Shown one piece after another: positions 24,301 through 36,300 of a stretch of 64,000 nt of DNA. The notes beneath the pieces were generated by a model. That model searched no databases and was not told the DNA's origin. It saw only the letters and a list, made by a program, of their open reading frames with translations. Positions within the stretch are counted from its first letter, which is position 1. Every line of letters begins with the position of its first letter. The position numbers and the translations under genes were made by a program. This DNA comes from Aurelia coerulea (lineage: Eukaryota; Cnidaria; Scyphozoa; Semaeostomeae; Ulmaridae). The stretch spans positions 21,081,501 to 21,145,500 of the forward strand of contig CM076947.1 of assembly GCA_039566865.1 (NCBI GenBank), written 5' to 3'.

Positions 24301-27300
24301 GTAAAGCAGCTGCTCGTCTAGAGCCTCAAAAATTAAGGGCAACTATTTTTTATTATTTCTTATTTTTGTTGCCTCTGGTACCCAGGGTACTGTTCTTCTT
24401 CAATATGTTTATCTGTGATTATTCTGCATGACGACAGAACATGTCATATTTCGAACACTGTTTTATCAAAACGTAGAAGATATGTCTTTGCCGTGCCGAG
24501 GGTTCAACAGATATTAACAAACGTCTCAGAGAAAATGTCCGATTTTATGTAGACCTTTCCCAGAGATTGGAGACGATTCCCACGTTTGAAGAATAGTTTG
24601 ATCACGGGGGGGGGGTGGTTCTTGGCCAAATTTTGAGCAGGGGCTGCCGCGAGCATATTCAAGATGGTACCGTAGGCTAGACTAATTTTTACGAAAATTG
24701 TACCCTTGGCTAGACCAATTTTGACCATTTCCTGGACCAATTTGTCAAATTTGTACCAAATATGACATCATGACCGTTTGCTAGACCAGAATTGTCAAAA
24801 ATGATACCCTTGGCTAGACCGTTGCTAGGCCAAAATTGCAAAAAAGGATACCCTTGGCTAGACTAGAAGTCCAAAAAAGTATACCCTTGCTCGCGGCACA
24901 TCCCCAGGTAACTTTACCATGGAAGAACCCTCCCCTCCCCCCCCCCTCCCCCCCGTGAGTTTGATCAGGTGCATGACTTTGATCACTAGCCCTAAACTGA
25001 TAACATGTCGCTATCGATAGACTGATGGACGCTAGAAGAACGACTCATGATCAAACTATTCGAAAAATCAGCCAGTTGAGGTCAGCCTCGTAGTGATCAT
25101 TCCGGTTCCGCAGAATATCTTATCATGGTTTAATCATGGTCAGCAAATCATCCAGAATGTCTTTTGATTTGTATTGTTGTCGTCTGCCATGTCCACCATG
25201 TTAATACTGTTCGCCACCATATTTATTGAAAGTTTCGCGGGCTAGAAGCCTGGAAGCAGGAAAAAGCCGGAAAACAGAACCATATCTTGTTGTCGATTTT
25301 ACGCAAGCATTGATCGCAGCATCGCTTTGCTAAGATCTGGCTAAGATCCTCTCTTGACGAATCAGATCACGAGTTGAAGATCCTGCAATCTGATTGGTCG
25401 CGACATTTTTTGGTGATTTTGACCAGACTTTCAGTTAATTTGATACAATGTTGATGTAAGATTTGATGTATAGAATTTGATTAATTTCCCTCTTGTCCTA
25501 GCTCGTTCCATCATCGAAAGATACGATAACAAGACAATCATGCTCGGTGGTTTTTTCGATGTCCATAAGCAATACAAGACAGCTCCTTGCGGGAAAATTG
25601 AAGCGGAATTTGGAATCTATTTGGTTGAAGCGATGAGATGGGCTGTCAATCAGATTAACACCAATAACGACACCAAAGCCGCACTTCGCGGGCTTACCCT
25701 TGGGTATCGCATGCGTGATACCTGTCATTCAACAGGACTTCGATACCGGTTCCATGTGATGCATATGAGCACAATAAAGCATATGGTGGGAATTGTCGGA
25801 CCAGTAACGTCAGATCAGGCTATTTTAACGGCTGCAGGGGTTACAATGCCAGTGATTAGCTATTCTGCTACAAGCATGGAGCTGAATAACAGAGAAAAAT
25901 ACTTCAATTTCTTTCGCACCATTCCAGCTGATAACTTGCAAGCACGTGTATTCCTTGATATTTTGATCCATCACAACTGGAAATATATTTCGACGGTCAA
26001 CTCTCATGGAACATATGGACAACAAGGAATGAGCCTTTTAATTAAGTTGCTCAATAAAGCAGGGATATGCATTGCAAGCAGAAACTCTGTTCCAAAATCA
26101 CCAAAGGCATCAGATTTCGAGGCTGTGATAAAAGAACTTGAGAAAGATTCGAATGCACGAACCGTTATTTTGTTCACAACGGCCGAAGATACGCGTGGTG
26201 TTTTAAAAGCTGCTCGGTCCAAGACGAAGTTTCAGTGGCTGTCAAGTTCAGCATGGGACCCAAATAAACATGCAGTACAAGGAATAGAAGATGTCGCCAA
26301 GGGAGCAATATTACTAAATTATGCGAACATCAACAATAAAAGATTCATGGATTATTTCCTGGGCTTAACACTAAATGACAATAGATACCGATGGTTCGAA
26401 GAGTTCTGGGAGCAGCAGTTTAATTGTACGGTGGTTAGAAAAACCAATTCCACGAAGAATGTCTGCACGGGTAATGAAAATTTGCATAATAGTCAATTCT
26501 ACGCAAAATATGCCGCTTCAAATGCAGTCATAGACGCGGTATATGCATATTCAGATGTACTTAAGTGTGTCATCGATGATTATTGCAGAAAACGTAACAA
26601 AACCGGGAACATGAAAGAAAAATGCGATGCTACGATGCTTAGCTCTAGAGATATCAAGGTTGATATGATCATGCAACTAGCGTTTCTTAGGTGTACAAAA
26701 TACTTTGACCACAATGGAAACAGATACAGAGACATCGAAATCGTAAATTTCGATGGAGATAAGTTTAATACAGTTGGCGTATGGAAACTGAACCCAGGGA
26801 CACAAAATGGAACTTTGAAAATGAACAAAACATCAGTTGTTTGGTACAACGGCCATGCGACGATCCCCGAATCAATTTGTTCCAAGCCTTGCAAAGCATG
26901 GCAAAGAAACATTCCAAGTAGAACAAAAATATGCTGCTTTCAATGTAAAGATTGTGCAAATAATGAAATTGTGAAGAACAATAGCTGCATTTCTTGCGAC
27001 AAATATAGCAAACCAAACAAAGATCACAGTGAGTGTAGAAAACTACCAAAGTTTCCAAGCCCAATTGAACATGCTGTGAGCAATGTTATTTTGGCCGAAT
27101 CTTCCCTTGGTTTCATTTTAAACACGATGGTTCTGATCATTTTCATCAAATATAACAAGTCGAAGATCATCAAAGCATCAAGCCGTGAATTGTCATTCTT
27201 TATGCTCGGAGGATTGTATCTCTGCTTCTTGTCACCCTGTGTTTTCCTGCTGGATCCCAGCAAAATAAGATGTGGCATAAGGCGCTTTATTTTTGGCATG

Positions 27301-30300
27301 AGTCTGACAGCATGTTACACTCCTCTCATGCTTAAAACGAACAGAATCTACAGAATATTCAATTCAGCTCAAAACCCCCGGAGTATAGTCTCCGTGCCTC
27401 AGTTTGTGAGCCCAGCATCTCAAATCCTGATATGCTTTGGGCTGTTATCATTACAGTTGTTGCTGTGCATCATGTGGGTGGTTGGGGCGCCACCTGAAGT
27501 TGTCAAGGGCATTATCCAAGAGTCAAACAAGGTCGCTGATCTTTGCAGTGCAAATTTATTCACTATAGCCGTCAACCTGATACCATGCTTCTGCATGCTA
27601 GCTGTAAGCACCGTATATGCTTTCAAGTCTCGAAAGTTTCCCAAAAATTTCAATGAAGCATCCAATATCGGCGTCATCATGTATGTGAGCTGTGCCTTGT
27701 GGGCAATCTTTATCCCATCATTGATGTGGGTGAAAATTGCAAGTGAAAATCCGTTTGGCCAAATTTTTGTAATCGCCAATTTCAGTAATGTGATTGGCCT
27801 TGTGTCGTTGCTTGGGTTGTTTGGGCCTAAACTTCGTCAGCTGGTGATATATGAACGCAACCGTTCACAAATGGATCTCGATAGAAGTAATGATCGTATT
27901 TATGGAGAAACCGGAGATAAAAAACTCAACCTAAATATGCTTGGGTCAATTGAGGATTTCATCGTAGATAGCGAGATGGAGATGGAAGAGAAAAAAGGAA
28001 CAGTTCCTGCCAACGGAAGTTTTAGAAGAAAAAGTCTTTAAACTATAGAGTGTCCCAAAAAATGTTTGCCCCGTTTGCCTGAAGATTGCTACAAAACGGT
28101 AAAAGATTCTCACCAAAATTTTGCAAGATATTGTTCTTCAGATATTCAATTAAGGTTTGATACCATCCCCATAAAAATCCGTTGAAAAATGATGGAGCTA
28201 TGACCTTCGGAGACCAAATGTGCCTGATGATTGAAAGCAGCAGTCGGCCATTTTGTCTTACTATTTTGCAGCGTTAAATAGCCTCATGGATGAAAAGAAC
28301 AACAGCTAGCTGTCGTGAAAATTCTGATAATCATCAGAGAGTTTTCAACTCTTTCTTACCTCACAGAAACTATTTCTTACCTCACATGAAGGTAGTTATC
28401 ACTACAAAAGAGTAGGGCAGAATAGCCGACCGCTGGTTTCAGTCATCAGGCAAATTTGGTCTTCTGAAGGTCATAGCTCCAGAATTTTTCAACGGATTTT
28501 TACGGGGATGGCAGGAAACTTTATTTGAACATCTAAAGAGCAGCATCACATACAAGTCTGGCGAAAATCTTCTGCCGTTTCTTGGCAATCTTCAGGCAAA
28601 CGGGCACAATTTTTTGGGACTCCCTGTATAGCCTAAGAGAGGAGGAAGACTGAACATTGAACACTACCAAGCCTGCTGAAAAATACTACAAAATAACCTG
28701 CTTACATCAAATTTAGAATCAGTCGACAATTTATCACACTCCTATAAACTGATGATAACTGCATAGCTGGAATATAGACTTTAGTTTCTCAAAATTTAGT
28801 TTTTCAAAATCAATCTTATCACTTTCAAATTACAGGAAATTTTATAAAGTGCTTCATCTCAAACTCTTCAAAACAGCATATTTTCCAATTCGTTAACTCG
28901 GCGTAAAAGGTGGGTGTAAAATTCAATGACCTATTTCTTCTGATTGAATGGCCTGAAAGAAACTTTAGATACTTATCAATAATTCTACCGTTGGACTTTC
29001 CAGAAATTTTGAATATTTTTCAAAATTGCAGCGTATTTTAAATTTCAGCTCATTTGAGGGTGTGACGTCATCAAATTTATAAATCATAAACTAGATGATT
29101 GACAGACTTTTGCTTGATACCATATTGTAGGCATTCATAAACATTGGTTTTCTTCGAAATTACTTCATGTTGCGTCAAACGATTTTGGAAATTACGATAG
29201 TTTTATGTTTTTTTTGAAAATTTCTGTTGAATTCTTGACAAAGAAGAAAAACATTCTAACTCTAAAAATATTAGAGAGTTCAGAAAAGTCCAACGGTAGA
29301 ATTATAGAGAAATAGCTAAAGTTTCTTTGAAGTCATTCAGTTCAAAGAAATAGATCACTCAATTTTACACTAGCCTTTTTAAAGACTTAGAGCCTATGCT
29401 CTTCAAAACAGGTCTAAAAATCGTTGGTCAAATTTGCTAGCAGTTTAACCCCATATCTATCATATTCAAAGTTTGTTTATGCATCTTGCCACTCAACTCT
29501 TTACGAGCTTTACAAAAAGGTTACTGCATGATGGCATGCTCTTGGGATAGCATTCAGAATCTTTTGTTTATGTTCTACAGGGTGTCCCAAAAAATCATGC
29601 CCCGTTTGCTTGAAGATGACAACGAAACGAATGAAGATTCTCGCCAAAATTTTGCATGAAGTTGCTCTTCAGATATTCAATTAAAGTTTGCAACCATCCC
29701 CGTAAAAATCCATTGAAAAATGATGGAGCTATGACCTTCAGGAGAAGAATTTTGCTTGATGACTGAAACCAGCGGTCGGCCATTTTGTCTTACTATTTTG
29801 CAGCCGCTCCATGGATGAAATGAAACAGCAGCCTCCAATGTCATAGCTCTCGTGAAAATTCGGATAATCCTCGGAGAGTTCCACTAGTTCTGACCTCACA
29901 GAAACTGTTTCTTATCTTACATGGATCTATTTAACACTGCAAAATAGTAAAACAAAATGGCCGACCGCTGGTTTCAGTCATCAGACAAATTTGGTCTTCT
30001 GAAGGTCATAAATCCATCATTTTCCAATGGATTTTTACCGGGTTGGTAGCAAAATTTATTTCAAAATCTGAAGAGCAAGATCATATAAACGTTTGGCGAG
30101 AATATTTTGCCGTTTTGTCGCAATCTTCAGGCAAACGGGGCACAATTTTTTTGGGACACCCTGTATTATCGCCAGGCTGGATTGTTAGCAAGTTTGATAA
30201 AATATTTTAGGCCTGTCTTGAACTGCGCTGAAAAAAGAAAATATTATATGCCTTCCTGTTAACATTTTGTGAAATTATGTGACTTAGTATATATCATAGA

Positions 30301-33300
30301 GCCATATTGCAACATGGAATTTCACACAAAAATTGATCCTTGTTTGTTTGTTTGCTTGTTTTATTTTCATAATACCGGGTGTCCCAAAATGATTTATTAT
30401 CGTTTGATTGCTTATATCTCCATAACCAATGAACCGATTTTCAAAAACTTTATTTTATCCGATTGCCGAAAGGCTAATTGTATTCGAGGATGTTGGCTGT
30501 GGTTTAGGCCGATTTCTTCATTTCCAAAAGAAGTTCGATAATGCTGCTCAAATTCAAGCCTTAGATAGCATGAAAAGGAAACGGTCCTCTTTGCCAGTCA
30601 ACGTTTTGGATGTGATGCAAAAGGCTGAACTTTTATGGCGTTCAGAGAATACGAATTCAGTTGATACAGAGTTCAGAAAATACGAATACGAGTTCAGCCT
30701 TTTGTATAACATCTAAAATGTTGACTGAAAAAATAGGCCATTTCTTTCTCCTGCCATCTAAAGCTTGAATTTGAGCAAGTTTATCGATCTTCTTTTCGAC
30801 ATGAAAACGCCGTGGTAAAACCACAACCAACATCTTAAAATACAATTTAGCCTTTAGGCAATCAAATAAAACAAAGGTTTTGAAAATCGGTTCATTGGTT
30901 ATGGACATGTAAGCAATCAAACAATAATACATCATTTTGGGATACCAGGTACTTGCATGCAATCCTCTTTGCGTGGAGATAAGTAACGTCATAGGATATC
31001 AACGTATTGTTGATATCCTAGTATTCGTATAACTCGCTGTTACATTTCCTAGAAACAGACTACGCCATATCGGGCTGTTCTATTTTGCATATAATTATGT
31101 CAGAATATTTTCCTATTTAATTCTTTTCATATTTAAGTCTTTTAAGGAGGGTTGCCCTTCAGCAGAAGCTGGTTTTAAAGGGGACCTCCGATAGAACAAT
31201 AATTACAATCTAAAAAAATCTAAATAAAAAGTTAATAATCAAATTAAACTATAAAACCCTATTTATAATATTCAAAACAAATGCACAATGATAAAAAAAT
31301 AAACAATAAAAGAAAGAAACTACTGTTTTAAATAGTTTTCTGGAAACTATACAAAGAGGATGACTGCTTTGACTCGGCTGATAGGCCATTCCACAGTTTT
31401 GTGCCTATATACGAGAAACATCTCTGGCCATTTGCTGACCTTTTCATCGGTAATCTCAAGTCGGTTCCCCGTATTACGAAGGTTATATGATGAGCATTGT
31501 GAATAACGCTCAGCTATCGATTGATGCCAAATTCGCTGAAGTTGAACATAGGAGATCGGAGTGTCATGTGATCAAACGCCAACTGACATCAAATTTGAGA
31601 TACCGGGCCCGCCAAAATAAACTGTGGACGTTTGGCAGGCCACAATAAATCGTACACTTGGCTGATTTTGAAAATTCATGATTTAATCTTTAGCAGAAGG
31701 CCTGAATTAGATTCTAGGACTTTTTGAAAATGTTTCAGTTTTTAGAGCGAGAAGCGAGTTTCTTAAAATGTTCTTTTTCAAAACACTGAAAACGATCAAA
31801 AAACGTCGATCAAATTTTAAAAGATTCAACATGAATGAACAAAGAGAAAACGTTTTCAGGGTGATTTGGGGGTTTAGTACGAACTCTCGGACTGCAGATT
31901 ACAATTAGTCGATTTCTAAATCTCAAATCACCATGGACACGTTCTCTCTTTGTCCATCCATGTTGATTTTTTGGAAAACTAGATCGATGTTTTTTTATCA
32001 TTTTCAATGTTTTCGAAAAGTGAAATTTTAACAAACTCGCTTCTGGCTCTAAAAACTGAAAATGAAAAAATTTGCAAAAAATTCCAGTATTTAATTCAGG
32101 CTTTCTGCTAAAGATTAAGTCATAAATCTTCAAAATCAGTCCAGCGTACGATTTATTGTGTCCTGCCAAACGTGCATAGTTTATTTTGGCGCACCCGGTA
32201 GACTTTAGTTGTGCACCTCATTTTTGAGACCTGGCAGAGTCTCGATCAAAATTTCGTCAACTGTAGCAAATTAAGATTGTTTCAGAGTAAAAATAGAAAA
32301 ATTACAAATTACAAACTTACTCAACATTCTTGAGTCGATCAGAAAAAGCAGCGATGACATTGAAAGTTTTTGCTGTGATTCCATCTTGATTGCTGTCTTC
32401 AAATACATCGATGATCTTGAAGTAGATAACATCTCAATGTCAGAAGATATTGAAAATATAAAACCAGATTTAAATTTGATTGGTTGCTGAAATTTCACTG
32501 CTACTACACCTGGGTCTAAACCTTTCGGCAGACCAAACAAAAATGGGAAATAGAAACTAAGACAAATGAAGCAATGCGCAAACCACCATGCTGAGGAGGG
32601 TGGAGAAAGGTTGAACTCAGCCAGCAGCCATTGCATACTTGTAAGCGCATAACCATCTGATAAAGAACAAGCAACACAATATTGGTAATCCATCAGAAAT
32701 GCGCTATGTAGCAACAGCCACAAAACGCACTGATTAGCGGATGACAGGACAAACCAAGAAGCAAATTCGTCTTCTCAGTTCCATTAACTGCGGTTAAATT
32801 TGCATTTAACCGATATACAGTAAAAACCCGCACATAAGAACCTAAGATTTTGAACTCTGCCTGTTTAGGTTCTTATGCAATGAGGCACATCTAGTAATCT
32901 AAATCTTGGCCAAACTATTTGCACTCTTGACCCTATCCATTTCAACCCAATCTTACCCAGTTTACCCCTGCAGGCCCTGCCTATCACAGTTCTGTAAGAA
33001 ATGTTTTGGAGTTCACGAAAGAGGTTGATTGGCAAAAATGTTGCATTTATTTCCCAATGAAAAAGAACCTAGTTTACATATCAGCCTGTAATGGTTCTTA
33101 TTTATTGGGTACAAAATATATTATTTCAGGCTGTAGGTTCTTAACAGATGAAGGTTCTTACGTGCGGGTTTTTACTGTATATGAGAAGATATCAAAAATA
33201 TAAATATAAACAAAAATATAAAACCAGAATGATTGAAATTTGCTTGAGGGATCGTCGAGTTGATTGGTTATTCTTTAGCTGCATTCTATCGAAAGTAAAT

Positions 33301-36300
33301 TTCATCTGGAATTTAAGTATTCGCATACCGCAAACCATATAAGTCACTTAGCAAGCGAGTTCGGTTGTTACTATTACAAAAAATTATCCGAGAAAATGAA
33401 AGAAATCAATTTAAGAACCTCCCAGCAGCATAGGGCTCGAATCTTTGCAAAACTTTTAAATTGAATGCGTAAAATGTTATTGGCTAATTCTTTCAACTGC
33501 ATGGATCGAAGGGAGCTTTAGGTCATTTGCCATAATCCCATTTGCCATAATCCCAGAGAGAGCATTCTTCAAGTAATGATTAAAGAGTCATTGTCACCCA
33601 GGATTCTTTGCGCACCGTGTGGACGAAACATAACACAAACACAGCTTGCTTGCAGAAAGAGAGAAGATACGATGGCGACAAACTTGTATGGATGATTGCA
33701 AAGGGAAATGAAAACGAAGGCAGATATCTAGATTTTACATCAAACATTTCGTTGAAATTCATGTGGAGTATCAGCATCAAGCTTCGGATCCAGCTCGTAT
33801 ATCATATTCAGACAGGTGGAACCATTGACTTCTACTGCAGTGCAGATCCATATTTTCCGCTTGGGCCAAATTTGATCTTCAGATAATCTGAAATTACAAC
33901 ATGCCCGCAAAGGAGCCTGGGTGACAATGGCTCTTTAACTATGGAATTACAGCGTTTTAAAGTTTTATGGCGGGATGAATGAGAAAGTAGAGGAGGTATC
34001 TGAAATGTTAACAAACATTAAAAGCTCCAAACAAACATTAAAAGCTCCATACGTTCTGAACTGATTGAAGAAAGTAGCAATGTAATAATGTAGCAATGTA
34101 GCAAAGCAGTAAAGTAGCAAAGCAGCAAAGTAGCAATGTAGCAAAGTAGCAATGTAGCAATGTAGCAAAGCATGTAGCAAAGCAGCAAAGCAGCAAAGTA
34201 GCAATGTAGCAAAGCAGCAATGTAGCAATGTAGCAAAGTAGCAATGTAGCAATGTAGCAAAGTAGCAGTGTAGCAAAGTAGCAATGTAGCAATGTAGCAA
34301 AGTAGCAATGTAGCAAAGTAGCAATGTAGCAAAGCAGCAAAGCAGCAATGTAGCAAAGTAGCAAAGCAGCAATGTAGCAAAGTAGCAATGTAGCAATGTA
34401 GCAAAGCAGTAACGTAGCAAAGCAGCAAAGTAGCAATGTAGCAAAGCAGCAATGTAGCAATGTAGCAAAGTAGCAATGTAGCAATGTAGCAAAGTAGCAG
34501 TGTAGCAAAGTAGCAATGTAGCAATGTAGCAAAGCAGTAAGTAGCAAAGTAGCAATGTAGCAATGTAGCAAAGTAGCAAAGTAGCAATGTAGCAAAGTAG
34601 CAACACAGCAATGTAGCAAAGCAGCAATGTAGCAAAGTAGCAATATAGCAAAGTAGCAATGTACCAAAGTAGCAATGTAGCAAAGTAGCAATGTAGCAAA
34701 GTAGCAAAGCAGCAATGTAGCAAAGTAGCAAAGCAGCAATGTAGCAATGTAGCAAAGTAGCAATGTAGCAATGTAGCAAAGCAGTAACGTAGCAAAGCAG
34801 CAAAGTAGCAATGTAGCAAAGCAGCAATGTAGCAATGTAGCAAAGTAGCAATGTAGCAATGTAGCAAAGTAGCAGTGTAGCAAAGTAGCAATGTAGCAAT
34901 GTAGCAAAGCAGTAACGTAGCAAAGCAGCAAAGTAGCAATGTAGCAAAGTAGCAAAGCAGCAATGTAGCAAAGCAGCAATGTAGCAATGTAGCAAAGTAG
35001 CAGTGTAGCAAAGTAGCAATGTAGCAAAGCAGTAACGTAGCAAAGCAGCAAAGTAGCAATGTAGCAAAGTAGCAAAGCAGCAATGTAGCAAAGCAGCAAT
35101 GTAGCAAAGTAGCAATATAGCAAAGAAGCAAAGTAGCAAAGTAGCAATGTAGCAAAGTAGCAACACAGCAATGTAGCAAAGCAGCAACGTAGCAAAGTAG
35201 CAATATAGCAAAGTAGCAATGTACCAAAGTAGCAATGTAGCAAAGTAGCAATGTAGCAAAGTAGCAAAGCAGCAATGTAGCAAAGTAGCAAAGCAGCAAT
35301 GTAGCAATGTAGCAAAGTAGCAATGTAGCAATGTAGCAAAGCAATGTAGCAAAGCAGCAAAGTAGCAATGTAGCAAAGCAGCAAAGTAGCAAAGTAGCAA
35401 TGTAGCAAAGTAGCAGTGTAGCAAAGTAGCAATGTAGCAATGTAGCAAAGCAGTAACGTAGCAAAGCAGCAAAGTAGCAATGTAGCAAAGTAGCAAAGCA
35501 GTAACGTAGCAAAGCAGCAAAGTAGCAAAGCAGCAATGTAGCAAATTAGCAATGTAGCAAAGTAGCAATGTAGCAAAGTATCAATGTAGCAATGTAGCAA
35601 AGCAGCAATGTAGCAATGTAGCAAAGCATTAACGTAGCAAAGCAGCAAAGTAGCAATGTAGCAAAGTATCAATGTAGCAAAGTAGCAAAGCAGCAATGTA
35701 GCAAAGTAGCAATGTAGCAAAGTATCAATGTAGCAATGTAGCAATGCAGCAATGTAGCAAAGCAGCAAATTAGCAATGTAGCAAAGTAGCAATATAGCAA
35801 AGTAGCAAAGCAGCAATGTAGCAAAGTAGCAATGTAGCAAAGTATCAATGTAGCAATGTAGCAATGCAGCAATGTAGCAAAGTAGCAATGTAGCAAAGTA
35901 TCAATGTAGCAATGTAGCAAAGCAGCAATGTAGCAATGTAGTAAAGCATTAACGTAGCAAAGCAGCAAAGTAGCAATGTAGCAAATTAGCAATGTAGCAA
36001 AGTAGCAATGTAGCAAAGTAGCAATGTAGCAATGTAGCAAAGTAGCAATGTAGCAAAGTAGCAATGTAGCAAAGTAGCAGTGTAGCAAAGTAGCAATGTA
36101 GCAAAGTAGCAATGTAGCAAAGTAGCAAAGTAGCAATGTAGCAAAGCAGCAATGTAGCATAGTAGCAAAGCAGCAATGTAGCATAGTAGCAATGCAGCAA
36201 AGTATCAATGTAGCAATGTAGCAAAGCAGCAATGTAGCAATGTAGCAAAGTAGCAGTGTAGCAATGTAGCAAAGCAGTAACGTAGCAAAGCAGCAAAGTA

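Larger units (their letters stand above)
23345..25501. other. Intron of the GPCR gene
   Basis: GTAAGT to CCTAG. Holds one copy of the hairpin unit (23,627-23,703), a degenerate tandem repeat (24,655-24,895) and poly-C/G runs near 24,605 and 24,935. No other gene seen. Confidence 0.6.

Noticed and set aside
25477..25501. ATG at 25,477 as the GPCR start
   Set aside because: It lies before a consensus acceptor; the spliced form supplies a proper signal peptide in phase.
32430..32723. Alternative longer minus-strand frame over exon 16
   Set aside because: It reads a different frame from the EF-hand loop and has no domain; the spliced EF-hand frame matches both neighbours in phase.
33608..33886. 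92-codon plus-strand frame
   Set aside because: Entirely inside a MITE with inverted ends; no family resemblance.
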